From assembly GCF_018406605.1 (NCBI RefSeq), contig NZ_AP024545.1, positions 744,001 to 808,000 of the forward strand: 64,000 bases of DNA. The letters are read 5' to 3'. The notes under the pieces were generated by a model. That model was not told the origin of the DNA and did not search any database. It saw only the letters and a program-made list of their open reading frames with translations. A program made the position numbers and the translations under genes. The stretch's first letter is position 1. Each line of letters starts with the position of its first letter. This DNA comes from Noviluteimonas caseinilytica (lineage in GTDB: Bacteria > Pseudomonadota > Gammaproteobacteria > Xanthomonadales > Xanthomonadaceae). Shown here piece by piece: positions 31,032-39,958 of this stretch.

Positions 31032-32474
31032 ATGAACGACCAGCGCAGTGCATTGATCGTCGACGACGAGCGCGACATCCGCGAATTGCTGGTGCTCACG
31101 CTGGGTCGCATGGGCTTGCGCACCGAAACCGCGTCGAGCCTCGGCGAGGCGCGCGCGTTGCTCGCGGCGCACCGCTTCGACCTGTGCCTCACCGACATGC
31201 GCCTGCCCGACGGCTCGGGCATCGACCTAATCGGCGAAATCACGCAGCAATACCCCAACACGCCGGTCGCGATGATCACCGCGTTCGGCAACGTCGACGC
31301 CGCGGTGGAAGCCCTGAAGGCCGGCGCGTTCGACTTCGTCAGCAAGCCCGTGGACCTGGCCGTGTTGCGCGGCCTGGTGAAGCACGCGCTGGATCTTCCG
31401 CAGAAAGGCAGCAAGCGCAGCGCGAGCATCGCGGCGGCAAGCGACGTGCTGGCAACGCGCCTGTTCGGCGACTCGCCCGCCATCGTCGCGCTCAAGGCCA
31501 CGCTCGGCAAAGTCGCGCGCAGCCAGGCGCCGGTGTACATCGCCGGCGAATCGGGCGTGGGCAAGGAACTCGTCGCGCGCACCATCCACGAACAGGGCGC
31601 ACGCGGCGCAGGTCCCTTCGTGCCGGTCAACTGCGGTGCGATTCCCGCCGAACTGATGGAGAGCGAATTCTTCGGACACAAGAAGGGGTCGTTCACCGGC
31701 GCGCACGCGGACAAGCCCGGCCTGTTCCAGGCCGCCGACGGCGGCACCTTGTTCCTCGACGAAGTCGCCGAGCTGCCGCTGCCGATGCAGGTCAAGCTGC
31801 TGCGCGCGATCCAGGAAAAATCGATCCGCCCCGTCGGCGCGAACGCCGAAGTCCTCGTCGACGTGCGCATCCTCTCGGCCACGCACAAGGATCTCGGCGC
31901 GCTCGTCAACGAAGGCCGCTTCCGCCACGACCTGTACTACCGCATCAACGTCATCGAACTGCGCGTGCCGCCGCTGCGCGAACGCCGCGACGACCTGCCG
32001 GGCCTGGCCGATGCGATCCTGCGTCGCCTCTCCGGCGCGCAGGGCCGCCACCTGCCCGCGCTCAGCGCGGACGCGGTGGATGCGCTGCGCACCTATCCCT
32101 TCCCCGGCAACGTGCGCGAACTGGAGAACATCCTCGAGCGCGCGATGGCGCTGGCCGAAGGCGACGTCATCGAACTCGCGGACCTGCGCCTGCCCGTCTG
32201 GGGCCCGGCGATGACCACGCCGGCGCAGCCCGGCGCGCGCGAACCGGTGCGCGAAGCCCCGCTGATGCGCGAACCGATGACGCGCGATCCGCGCACCACC
32301 GATCCGCGCGACAGCATGACCAGCGCGTTGCCGAGCTACATCGAAGAGATCGAACGCAACGCGATCCAGCAGGCGCTCGAAGACAATCGCTACAACAAGA
32401 CCAAGGCCGCCGCGGCCCTCGGGATCACCTTCCGGGCCCTGCGCTACAAGCTCAAGAAGCTCGGCATCGACTGA
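31032..32474 (+). CDS. pilR: type IV pilus sigma-54 response regulator PilR
   Basis: NtrC-family activator of pilin transcription. The 480-residue product has a receiver domain (phosphoacceptor Asp55 in LTDMRLPDG) and an AAA+ sigma-54 activation domain with Walker A GESGVGKE (172-179). The sigma-54 contact loop reads GSFTGA (219-224), a known variant of GAFTGA. A Fis-type helix-turn-helix lies at the C-terminus (RYNKTKAAAALGITFRALR split region). An Arg/Met/Pro-rich linker (~395-435) is unusually repetitive. The ATG at 31032 has AGGGAG upstream. Two sigma-54 promoters follow, in front of the pilins. Confidence 0.96.
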   Translation: MNDQRSALIVDDERDIRELLVLTLGRMGLRTETASSLGEARALLAAHRFDLCLTDMRLPDGSGIDLIGEITQQYPNTPVAMITAFGNVDAAVEALKAGAFDFVSKPVDLAVLRGLVKHALDLPQKGSKRSASIAAASDVLATRLFGDSPAIVALKATLGKVARSQAPVYIAGESGVGKELVARTIHEQGARGAGPFVPVNCGAIPAELMESEFFGHKKGSFTGAHADKPGLFQAADGGTLFLDEVAELPLPMQVKLLRAIQEKSIRPVGANAEVLVDVRILSATHKDLGALVNEGRFRHDLYYRINVIELRVPPLRERRDDLPGLADAILRRLSGAQGRHLPALSADAVDALRTYPFPGNVRELENILERAMALAEGDVIELADLRLPVWGPAMTTPAQPGAREPVREAPLMREPMTRDPRTTDPRDSMTSALPSYIEEIERNAIQQALEDNRYNKTKAAAALGITFRALRYKLKKLGID

Positions 32475-32484
32475 GCTGGCCGCT

Positions 32485-32512
32485 CGTTGCCGCTGGCAAC
32501 GTCTCCTTCCTT
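32485..32512 (+). terminator. hairpin after pilR
   Basis: CGTTGCC-GCT-GGCAACG (32485-32501) forms a 7-base stem followed by TCTCCTTCCTT, 10 bases after the pilR stop. The tail is pyrimidine-rich rather than a pure U-run, so it is a weak terminator. Confidence 0.5.
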
Positions 32513-32578
32513 CGCCGAAGTGCGATGTGCCCATGACCGTCCGTCACCTGACGGAAGGTGGCCTTTCCTGCCCTTTCG

Positions 32579-32593
32579 TGGCACGGACGGTGC
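32579..32593 (+). promoter_or_regulatory. sigma-54 promoter of the first pilin gene
   Basis: TGGCACGGACGGTGC matches the -24/-12 consensus (GG and GC separated by 10 bases; GTGC for TTGC). It predicts a start about 12 bases beyond, near 32605, giving a leader of about 85 bases. Adjacent pilR encodes the expected activator. The second pilin has a near-identical element. Confidence 0.85.
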
Positions 32594-32648
32594 GACCTTA
32601 TCTCTTCGCATGTGCACGCAGCACGGCCGTCGCCACGCCTCGGGGGAG

Positions 32649-32665
32649 GGAGTGCGACGCACTCC
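32649..32665 (+). promoter_or_regulatory. leader hairpin before the first pilin gene
   Basis: GGAGTGC-GAC-GCACTCC forms a 7-base stem in the predicted pilA leader RNA, 24 bases before the ATG and upstream of the GAGGGG ribosome site. It may stabilise the abundant pilin mRNA. Confidence 0.4.
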
Positions 32666-32689
32666 GCCAATTACTCGAGGGGAACCACC

Positions 32690-33145
32690 ATGAAGAAGAT
32701 GCAAGGCTTTACGCTGATCGAACTGATGATCGTCGTCGCCATCATCGCGATCCTCGCGGCGATCGCCATCAGCCAGTACCAGGACTACGTGATCCGTTCG
32801 CAGGTGTCCGAAGGTTCGTCGCTGGCCGACGGCATCAAGACGGCGGTGGGCGAGTTCGTCAACACGCGTGGCTACTTCCCGGCAGCCAATTCTTCGGCAG
32901 GCCTGGCAACGGACGTGTCGATCAAGGGCGAGTACGTCAGTGCCGTCAACGTCGGCACCACGACCGGCGTGATCATCGCGACCTACGCGGGTCCGAAGGC
33001 CAACGCCAAGTTGTCGGCGGCCCCGGCGCGCACGCTCTCCTTCTCGGGCGTCCGCAATGCCGGCAGCCTGGAATGGCACTGCAAGAGCACGACCATGCCG
33101 CAGAAGTGGTGCCCGAGCAGCTGCTCGTGCAGCGGTACGCCGTAA
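32690..33145 (+). CDS. pilA: type IV major pilin, copy 1
   Basis: A 151-residue type IVa prepilin. The leader MKKMQG is cleaved by PilD before Phe7 (GFTLIELMIVVAII), with the essential Glu at mature position 5. The globular domain contains GEYVSAVNVGTTTG and ends in a tail with four cysteines (131, 141, 145, 147) and a Ser/Thr-rich end (CSCSGTP). Most type IVa pilins have only two such Cys (the D-region loop). Ribosome site GAGGGG. Expression is predicted from its own sigma-54 promoter. Copy 2 lies 278 bases downstream and differs at 14 residues. Confidence 0.96.
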   Translation: MKKMQGFTLIELMIVVAIIAILAAIAISQYQDYVIRSQVSEGSSLADGIKTAVGEFVNTRGYFPAANSSAGLATDVSIKGEYVSAVNVGTTTGVIIATYAGPKANAKLSAAPARTLSFSGVRNAGSLEWHCKSTTMPQKWCPSSCSCSGTP

Positions 33146-33187
33146 TCCGATAGACCCGCACCACGGGCCGCGCCAAGCGGCTTTGTC

Positions 33188-33251
33188 GGGGGACCGAATG
33201 ACGCATCGGGTCACTTTCTGACGCGATTGTCTCCAACGCATTCGGTCCCCC
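33188..33251. repeat. long inverted repeat between the two pilin genes
   Basis: GGGGGACCGAATG (33188-33200) and CATTCGGTCCCCC (33239-33251) are perfect 13-base complements around a 38-base loop. The structure lies 43 bases beyond the first pilin stop and upstream of the second pilin promoter. It may protect or end the first pilin transcript; no U-run follows. Confidence 0.7.
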
Positions 33252-33305
33252 CTCGTTCCGTGACAGGGCGCACCCTCGCCCTCCGATGCTCATCCCTGTC
33301 CCCAT

Positions 33306-33320
33306 TGGCACGCATCGTGC
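33306..33320 (+). promoter_or_regulatory. sigma-54 promoter of the second pilin gene
   Basis: TGGCACGCATCGTGC fits the -24/-12 consensus with the same spacing and the same flanking TGGCACG....GTGC as the promoter of the first pilin. The predicted leader is about 90 bases. Confidence 0.85.
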
Positions 33321-33423
33321 GTATCCTTCCCTGCACGTGCATTGCGTTGCACGGCTGCCCAACGGACCGGAACCCCGAGCCGCTCGGTGCACGTGAAGTT
33401 CAAAACACTCCTAGGGGATTCAA

Positions 33424-33879
33424 ATGAAGAAGCAACAGGGCTTTACCCTCATCGAACTGATGATCGTGGTCGCCATCATCGCGATCCTGGCCGCCATCGC
33501 CATCAGCCAGTACCAGGATTACGTGATCCGCTCGCAGGTCTCGGAAGGCTCGTCGCTCGCCGACGGCGTCAAGACCGCGGTGGGTGAGTTCGTCAACAAC
33601 CGTGGTTACTTCCCGGCGGCCAACTCCTCGGCCGGCCTGGCGCAGAACACCTCGATCAAGGGCGAATACGTCTCCGCCGTCAACGTCGGCACCACGACCG
33701 GCGTGATCATCGCCACGTACGCCGGCGCCAAGGCCAACGCCAAGCTCTCGGCCGCGCCGTCGAAGACCCTGTCGTTCTCGGCCGTCCGCAACGCCGGCAG
33801 CCTGGAATGGCATTGCAAGAGCGCCACGCTTCCGCAGAAGTGGTGCCCGAGCAGCTGCGCGTGCTCCGGCTCGCCGTAA
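33424..33879 (+). CDS. pilA2: type IV major pilin, copy 2
   Basis: A 151-residue prepilin with leader MKKQQG and mature start FTLIELMIVV, aligned without gaps to copy 1 (137 of 151 residues identical). Differences cluster at 74-76, 113-114 and the tail (CACSGSP instead of CSCSGTP). All four C-terminal Cys are kept. It has its own sigma-54 promoter and a strong terminator, so the copies can be expressed separately. The pair probably arose by tandem duplication; either both build the pilus or one is a variant subunit. Confidence 0.96.
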   Translation: MKKQQGFTLIELMIVVAIIAILAAIAISQYQDYVIRSQVSEGSSLADGVKTAVGEFVNNRGYFPAANSSAGLAQNTSIKGEYVSAVNVGTTTGVIIATYAGAKANAKLSAAPSKTLSFSAVRNAGSLEWHCKSATLPQKWCPSSCACSGSP

Positions 33880-33905
33880 GCTGATCGCAGTACAGCAACA
33901 CCGGA

Positions 33906-33935
33906 GGGGCCGCCTTGTGCGGCCCCTTTTCTTTT
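33906..33935 (+). terminator. Rho-independent terminator of the second pilin gene
   Basis: GGGGCCGC-CTTGT-GCGGCCCC forms an 8-base GC stem followed by TTTTCTTTT, 26 bases after the pilin stop. It separates pilin transcription from the glycosyltransferase genes. Confidence 0.95.
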
Positions 33936-33968
33936 AGGATGCCGGCGGACCCACGACCAGACGGCACG

Positions 33969-35912
33969 ATGACCCCAGCGATCGGATGGCCATGGCGCTG
34001 GCAGGTCGCATTCGCGCTGGTGCTGGCCATGGCCGCGTGGGCCTATGCCCCGGGCCTGTCCGGCGGCTTCCTGTTCGACGACTACATCAACCTCGACGCG
34101 CTGTCCCGCCACGGGGCCGTGGTCGATGCGCCCGCCTTCTGGCGCTACATCACGTCCGGCACGTCCGATCCCACGGGGCGTCCGCTCGCGTTGCTTTCCT
34201 TCCTGGTCGATGCGCGCGACTGGCCGGCCGACCCGGCGCCGTTCCTGCGCACCAACCTCGTGTTGCACCTGCTCAACGGCGCATTGCTGTGGGTGCTGTT
34301 GCTCGCGATGGAGCGCACGCTGGGGACGCAGCGCGAGCATCGGCAGCCCATTGCGCTGCTCGGCGCGGGGCTGTGGCTGCTGCATCCCCTGTTCGTGTCG
34401 ACCACGCTGTACATCGTGCAGCGCGAGGCGATGTTGCCGGGGACGTTCGCGCTCGCGGGGCTGATCGCCTACGTGCTCGGTGCGGCGCGCACGGACCGGC
34501 GCGGGGCGTGGCTCGCTTACGGCGGCATCGTCGTGGCGACGATCGCGGCGACGCTGTGCAAGGCGAACGGCTTGCTGGTGCCGATGTTCGCGTGGGTGTT
34601 GTCGGCGACGGTGTTGCCTGCCTCGCCTGCGGAACGCGGGAAGCGGATCGCGTTCCTCGTGGTGCCGTCGGTGCTCGTGCTCGCGTACGTCGCGCATTTC
34701 GCGTTGTCCTGGAACACGGGGATCGATAGCCGGATGTGGTCCGTCGGCGAGCGCGCGTGGACGCAAGGGCGCGTCCTCGTCGATTACCTCGGGCTGCTGG
34801 CGATCCCGCGCGTGTTGTCGCCGGGCCTGTTCGCCGACGGGTATGCGGTGTCGCATGGGCCGTTCGCGCCGGTGTCGTCGGTGCTGTCGTGGGCAGCGCT
34901 GGTCGCGTTGTTCGCCGGCGCGCTGGTAGCGCGACGTCGGGCGCCGCGGCTGTCCGCCGCGCTGTTGTTCTTCTTCGCCGGCCACGTGCTCGAATCGACG
35001 CTGGTGCCGCTGGAACTGTTCTTCGAACATCGCAACTACGTGCCTGCGCTGTTGCTCGCGTGGCCCCTGGCGGCCGTGATCGTGCGCGCGCCGATCGCGC
35101 GCTGGGCGCGGGTGGCGATCGGCGTGGGCTTGCTCGCGTTGCTGGCGGCGACCACGCATGCGCGCGCCGATGCATGGGGGCATCCCGCGCGCCTTGCCGC
35201 GCTGTGGGCGACGCGCAATCCCGATTCCGCGCGCGCGTATGCGACATGGACCGACGTGACGATCAATGCGGGCTTCCCGGATCGCGCCGCCGCGTGGCTG
35301 CGCCCGAAGTGGCGTGCGCGTCCCAACGACCTGCAACTCGGTGCGTCGGTGATCGATGCGGCGTGCGCCGGTCGCGGGCTCGCCGAAGGCGATGCGGTGG
35401 CGATGACGCAGTCGTTGCACATGGGCAACACGGCAGGCGCGCTGGCGCAGGACTGGCTCGCGTACCGCACGGACATGGTGCGTCGCCAGCCGTGCGCCGG
35501 GCTGACCGTCGACACGCTGGACACGTGGATGCACACGCTCGCAGGCAATCCCGCGTTCTACCTGGATCAATCCGCTGCGATGCAGTCGTTGCTGGGGCGC
35601 CTGGCGGTGCAGCGCGGGCAATTCGACGAGGCACTGCGCCTGTTCGACGACGCTTACCGCCAGTCGCAAGCGCCCGACCTGGTCCTGCGCCAAGCGGCAC
35701 TGCTCGATGCCAACGGCGCCCCGCGCCACGCGCTGGCCCACCTCGCCCGGTTCGACCCGAAGCACCCGGACCCCCGCCCCCAACGCTTCGGCATGCCCCG
35801 CCTGCACGCTTCCGTGCTGGCGTCGCAGGGTTACTGGCAGCGCGAGGTCGTAGACTTGCGCGCCCGCCTCCGTGCCCACGCTGCAACGCAATCCCAGGAC
35901 GCCGCCGAATGA
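33969..35912 (+). CDS. TMTC-like GT-C membrane glycosyltransferase, candidate pilin glycosyltransferase 1
   Basis: A 647-residue protein with about ten membrane helices in its first ~400 residues and a soluble helical, TPR-like C-terminal part (~410-647). [12 protein letters not shown] in the first periplasmic loop (about 31-42) is the acidic motif expected of GT-C enzymes. [20 protein letters not shown] and [18 protein letters not shown] are shared with its downstream neighbour and resemble eukaryotic TMTC proteins. GT-C enzymes use lipid-phosphate sugars. Placement right behind the pilins suggests transfer to pilin, as for P. aeruginosa TfpO/TfpW by position only. The ATG at 33969 is used; upstream in-frame sequence lies in the pilin terminator. 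Confidence 0.8.
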   Translation: MTPAIGWPWRWQVAFALVLAMAAWAYAPGLSGGFLFDDYINLDALSRHGAVVDAPAFWRYITSGTSDPTGRPLALLSFLVDARDWPADPAPFLRTNLVLHLLNGALLWVLLLAMERTLGTQREHRQPIALLGAGLWLLHPLFVSTTLYIVQREAMLPGTFALAGLIAYVLGAARTDRRGAWLAYGGIVVATIAATLCKANGLLVPMFAWVLSATVLPASPAERGKRIAFLVVPSVLVLAYVAHFALSWNTGIDSRMWSVGERAWTQGRVLVDYLGLLAIPRVLSPGLFADGYAVSHGPFAPVSSVLSWAALVALFAGALVARRRAPRLSAALLFFFAGHVLESTLVPLELFFEHRNYVPALLLAWPLAAVIVRAPIARWARVAIGVGLLALLAATTHARADAWGHPARLAALWATRNPDSARAYATWTDVTINAGFPDRAAAWLRPKWRARPNDLQLGASVIDAACAGRGLAEGDAVAMTQSLHMGNTAGALAQDWLAYRTDMVRRQPCAGLTVDTLDTWMHTLAGNPAFYLDQSAAMQSLLGRLAVQRGQFDEALRLFDDAYRQSQAPDLVLRQAALLDANGAPRHALAHLARFDPKHPDPRPQRFGMPRLHASVLASQGYWQREVVDLRARLRAHAATQSQDAAE

Positions 35913-37837
35913 TGTTTTCCCGCCTGCAGGCGCGCCCGCGCCTGGCGACGTGCCTGGCGCTGTTCGCGCTCGTGGTGTCCATCGTGGCGATCTACTGGCC
36001 GGGCCTGGGCGGCAGCTTCGTCTTCGACGACTACCCCAACCTGCTCGACAACCCCGCGGTGCGCGTCGACAAGCTGGACGCCGGGCAATGGCTGTCGGCG
36101 ATGCTGTCTTCGCCGGCCAGCTCGCTGCAGCGGCCGCTGGCGATGTTCACCTTCGCGCTCAATTATTTCTTCACCGGCTACGACGCGTGGGCGATGAAGC
36201 TCACCAACGTCGGCATGCACGCCTTCAACGCGCTGCTGGTGTTCGCGCTGGTGCGCGCGCTGCAACGCGCCGCGGCGAAGGGCCCGATCGAAGGCGCGGC
36301 GCGCGCGCTGCCGTGGTTCGCCACGATCGCCTGGGCGTTGCATCCGCTGCACGTCACCGCGGTGCTGTACGTGGTGCAGCGCATGGAAGTGCTCGCGCAC
36401 GTGCCGGTGTTCGCGGGCTTGTGGTGTTACGTGCGCGGGCGTACCAATCTCCTGCAGGGCAAGCGCGGCTGGGGCTGGATCGCGCTCGGCATCCTCGGCG
36501 GTTCGGCGATGGGGCTGCTGTCGAAGGAATCGGCGCTGCTGCTGCCGCTGTATGCGCTGGGCATCGAAGCGTTCGTGTTCCGCTTCCGCGGGCGCGACGG
36601 CAAGCGCGAACCCCACCTGCTCACGCTGTACATCTGGCTGCTCGCGGTGCCGCTGGTCGCGGGCACGGCGTGGCTGCTGCCGCGCGTGATGGATCCGGCG
36701 GCGTTCGCGGGGCGCGACTTCACCCTGCACGACCGCCTGCTCACCGAAGCGCGCATCGTGGTGGACTACCTGCGCTGGACGGTGTTCCCCGACGTCCGCG
36801 TGATGGGGCTGTACCACGACGACTACGTGATTTCGCGCAGCTGGTGGGGCCCGCACTCGCCGATTCCCGCGATGGTGGTGCTGCTGGCGCTGGCGGTCGG
36901 CGGCTGGATGGTGCGCAAGTCGCGGCCGCTCGTGGCGCTGGGCATCTTCTGGTACTTCGCCGCGCACACGATGACGGCCACCGTGGTGCCGCTGGAACTG
37001 GTGTTCGAACACCGCAACTACTTCGCCCTGCTGGGCGTCGTGCTGGCGCTGGGCGACCTGCTGCTGTGCGCCAACTTCGCGCAGCGCATCCCGATCGTGA
37101 CGCGTACGCTCGCGCTCATCTTCATCCTGGTGTGCGCCGCGACGACGCTGATGCGCGCCAACGAATGGGATTCGCTGCTGCGCTTCGCGCGCAGCGAGGC
37201 GACCAAGCATCCGAACTCCGCGCGCGCCACGTACGAATACGCGCGCGCGCTGATCGGCATCAGCGGCTACGACCCGAAGTCGCCGCTGCGCAAGGAAATC
37301 TTCCGCGCCCTCGACGTCGCCCGCCGCGTGCCCGGCAGCAGCACGCTGCCCGAGCAGGCAGAGCTGATCTACTCGGCGCGCATCGGCATCGAGCCCGCGC
37401 CAGGCCTGTGGGATGCGCTGCGCGCCAAGCTGCGCATCCGCTCGGGCGGCCCGCAGGAGCAGCTGTCGCTGATCGCGATGACCAACTGCGCCGCGCAGGA
37501 CCTGTGCGCCTTCCCGCCGCAGGAAATGCTCGACACCTTCCAGGCCGGCCTGGAGCGCGGCCCGCACGCCGGCGTGATGACCATCTACGCCAACTACGCC
37601 CTGCACGTGCTGGGCGACCGGCCGCTCGGCCTGCGCCTGCTGCGCGAATCGGTGGCGCTGGACCCGTCCAACGCCCAGTTCCAGGTCAACCTGATCAAGC
37701 TGCTGAATTCGATGGGGCTGGTGGAGGAGTCGCGGCAGCACATCGCGGTCCTGCGCACCCTCGGCCGCCTGGACCAGTACGGCCCGGCCGCCGACGAACT
37801 GGAAAAAACCCTGCCCGCGCCGGCCACGACGCGGTAA
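35909..37837 (+). CDS. TMTC-like GT-C membrane glycosyltransferase, candidate pilin glycosyltransferase 2
   Basis: A 642-residue paralogue of the preceding protein, coupled to it by an ATGA overlap (a second ATG follows directly). It repeats the same plan: [18 protein letters not shown] in the first loop (about 30-47), [37 protein letters not shown], about eleven membrane helices, then a soluble helical C-terminal domain from ~410. Such proteins are often annotated as tetratricopeptide repeat proteins. Two enzymes may act on different acceptors or donors, or form a pair. Function is inferred from fold motifs and position. Confidence 0.8.
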   Translation: MMFSRLQARPRLATCLALFALVVSIVAIYWPGLGGSFVFDDYPNLLDNPAVRVDKLDAGQWLSAMLSSPASSLQRPLAMFTFALNYFFTGYDAWAMKLTNVGMHAFNALLVFALVRALQRAAAKGPIEGAARALPWFATIAWALHPLHVTAVLYVVQRMEVLAHVPVFAGLWCYVRGRTNLLQGKRGWGWIALGILGGSAMGLLSKESALLLPLYALGIEAFVFRFRGRDGKREPHLLTLYIWLLAVPLVAGTAWLLPRVMDPAAFAGRDFTLHDRLLTEARIVVDYLRWTVFPDVRVMGLYHDDYVISRSWWGPHSPIPAMVVLLALAVGGWMVRKSRPLVALGIFWYFAAHTMTATVVPLELVFEHRNYFALLGVVLALGDLLLCANFAQRIPIVTRTLALIFILVCAATTLMRANEWDSLLRFARSEATKHPNSARATYEYARALIGISGYDPKSPLRKEIFRALDVARRVPGSSTLPEQAELIYSARIGIEPAPGLWDALRAKLRIRSGGPQEQLSLIAMTNCAAQDLCAFPPQEMLDTFQAGLERGPHAGVMTIYANYALHVLGDRPLGLRLLRESVALDPSNAQFQVNLIKLLNSMGLVEESRQHIAVLRTLGRLDQYGPAADELEKTLPAPATTR

Positions 37838-37905
37838 CGCGACGGCCGTCGTCTGGACGGGGCCCTGCGCTTTCCCGGATGATGCCGCGACAACGGGGAA
37901 CCACC

Positions 37906-39018
37906 TTGACCAAGCGCGCGCTCATCACGGGCATCACCGGACAGGACGGCGCCTACCTCGCCGAATTCCTGCTGGCCAAGGGCTACGAGGTCCACGGCAT
38001 CAAGCGCCGGGCCTCGTCGTTCAACACCGAACGCATCGATCATCTGTACCAGGATCCGCACGAGCAGGACCGCCGCTTGTTCCTGCACTACGGCGATCTC
38101 ACGGATGCGACCAACCTGATCCGCATCCTTCAGCAGGTGCAGCCGGACGAGGTGTACAACCTCGGCGCGCAGAGCCACGTGCAGGTGTCGTTCGAAACGC
38201 CGGAGTACACGGCCAACGCCGACGGCATCGGCACGCTGCGGTTGCTCGAGGCGATCCGCATCCTGGGGCTGGAACAGAAGACGCGCTTCTACCAGGCGTC
38301 GACGTCGGAGTTGTACGGCAAAGTGGCCGAGTCGCCGCAGACCGAACGCACGCCGTTCCATCCGCGCTCGCCGTACGGCGTGGCGAAGCTGTACGCGTAC
38401 TGGATCACCGTGAACTACCGCGAGGCGTACGGCATGTACGCGTGCAACGGGATCCTGTTCAACCACGAGTCGCCGATCCGCGGCGAGACGTTCGTGACGC
38501 GCAAGATCACGCGCGCGCTGGCGCGCATCCACTGCGGGCTGCAGCCGTGCCTGTTCCTCGGCAACCTGGACGCGCGCCGCGACTGGGGCCACGCGCGGGA
38601 TTACGTGGAGATGCAGTGGATGATGTTGCAGCAGCCCACGCCCGAGGATTACGTGATCGCCACGGGCGTGCAGCATTCGGTGCGCGATTTCGTCGAGCGC
38701 GCGGCGGCGGAACTGGGCCTGCAGCTCGAATGGCGCGGCGATGGCGCCGAGGAACATGCGGTCGTCGCGCGCGCGCCGGAAGGCAGCCAGGCGGCGATCG
38801 GGCAGCGCGTGGTCGCGATCGATCCGCGCTACTACCGCCCCGCCGAAGTGGAAACGCTGCTCGGCGATGCGACGAAGGCGCGCGAACAACTCGGCTGGGT
38901 GCCGCGCACAGGCTTCGACGAACTCGTGTCGGAAATGATGCGCCACGACCTGGCGCTGGCGCAGCGCGACCTGCTGGTGGTCGGCGCCGGTTATCGCGCG
39001 CAGGGCACGCAGGACTGA
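37906..39018 (+). CDS. gmd: GDP-mannose 4,6-dehydratase
   Basis: First step from GDP-D-mannose to GDP-L-fucose (or GDP-D-rhamnose and related sugars). The 370-residue SDR has the NADP-binding motif [12 protein letters not shown] near the N-terminus and the catalytic set in STSELYGKV and [12 protein letters not shown] (Thr, Glu, Tyr, Lys), plus the Gmd-specific [24 protein letters not shown] ribosome site lies five bases before the TTG at 37906, where homology begins; tandem ATGs at 37879 are an alternative start adding nine residues. fcl follows after one base. Confidence 0.95.
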   Translation: MTKRALITGITGQDGAYLAEFLLAKGYEVHGIKRRASSFNTERIDHLYQDPHEQDRRLFLHYGDLTDATNLIRILQQVQPDEVYNLGAQSHVQVSFETPEYTANADGIGTLRLLEAIRILGLEQKTRFYQASTSELYGKVAESPQTERTPFHPRSPYGVAKLYAYWITVNYREAYGMYACNGILFNHESPIRGETFVTRKITRALARIHCGLQPCLFLGNLDARRDWGHARDYVEMQWMMLQQPTPEDYVIATGVQHSVRDFVERAAAELGLQLEWRGDGAEEHAVVARAPEGSQAAIGQRVVAIDPRYYRPAEVETLLGDATKAREQLGWVPRTGFDELVSEMMRHDLALAQRDLLVVGAGYRAQGTQD

Positions 39019-39019
39019 C

Positions 39020-39958
39020 GTGGCGCACAGCGACGGCCCGATCTATGTCGCCGGCCACCGCGGCCTCGTGGGGGCTTCGATCGTGCGCCACCTGCGCGCG
39101 TCGGGCGTCGACGACCTCGTGCTGCGCACGCATGCCGAACTCGATCTCACCGACCAGCCCGCGGTGGAAGCGTTCTTCGCCGAACATCGCCCGCGCCAGG
39201 TGTACCTGGCGGCGGCGAAGGTGGGCGGCATCCTTGCCAACGACACGTATCCGGCCGACTTCCTGCGCGAGAACCTCGCGATCCAGACCAACGTGATCCA
39301 TTCGGCGTGGAAGCACGGTGCACGGAAGTTGTTGTTCCTCGGCTCGTCCTGCATCTATCCGAAGCTGGCGCCGCAGCCGCTGCACGAAGACGCGCTGCTG
39401 ACCGGCCCGCTGGAGCCGACCAACGAGGCCTACGCGATCGCGAAGATCGCCGGCCTGAAGATGTGCCAGGCATACCGCAAGCAGCACGGGTTTGATGCGA
39501 TCGTCGCGATGCCCACCAACCTGTACGGCCCGGGCGACAACTACCATCCGCAGAACTCGCACGTGGTGCCGGGTCTGCTGCGCCGCTTCCACGAAGCACG
39601 CGAAGCGAACGCGCCGGAAGTCGTCGTGTGGGGCACGGGCACGCCGCTGCGCGAATTGCTGTACGCGGACGACCTCGCCGATGCGCTGGTCTTGCTGATG
39701 GATCGCTACAGCGACGCGCAGATGGTGAACGTGGGGTCGGGGGATGAAGTCTCGATCGCGGAACTCGCGCACCTCGTCGCCGACGTCGTCGGTTACACCG
39801 GCCAGATTCGGTTCGACACGAGCAAGCCCGACGGCACGCCGCGCAAGCTGCTCGATTCCTCGCGCCTGGCCGCACTGGGCTGGCGCCGGCGCGTGCCGCT
39901 GCGCGACGGGCTGGCGCTGGCGTACGCCGACTGGCGCACGGCCGCGGCCACGCGGTGA
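39020..39958 (+). CDS. fcl: GDP-L-fucose synthase
   Basis: Epimerase-reductase converting GDP-4-keto-6-deoxymannose to GDP-L-fucose. The 312-residue SDR has [17 protein letters not shown] at 9-25, AAAKVGGI, the catalytic Ser in [10 protein letters not shown], and Tyr-x3-Lys in [11 protein letters not shown], with NLYGPGDNY further on. All catalytic residues are present. GTG start one base after gmd. With gmd it provides the only complete nucleotide-sugar pathway visible in the cluster. Confidence 0.95.
   Translation: MAHSDGPIYVAGHRGLVGASIVRHLRASGVDDLVLRTHAELDLTDQPAVEAFFAEHRPRQVYLAAAKVGGILANDTYPADFLRENLAIQTNVIHSAWKHGARKLLFLGSSCIYPKLAPQPLHEDALLTGPLEPTNEAYAIAKIAGLKMCQAYRKQHGFDAIVAMPTNLYGPGDNYHPQNSHVVPGLLRRFHEAREANAPEVVVWGTGTPLRELLYADDLADALVLLMDRYSDAQMVNVGSGDEVSIAELAHLVADVVGYTGQIRFDTSKPDGTPRKLLDSSRLAALGWRRRVPLRDGLALAYADWRTAAATR

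Noticed and set aside
33915..33968. N-terminal extension of the first GT-C protein
   Set aside because: It starts inside the loop of the pilin Rho-independent terminator; the ATG at 33969 fits the membrane-protein N-terminus.
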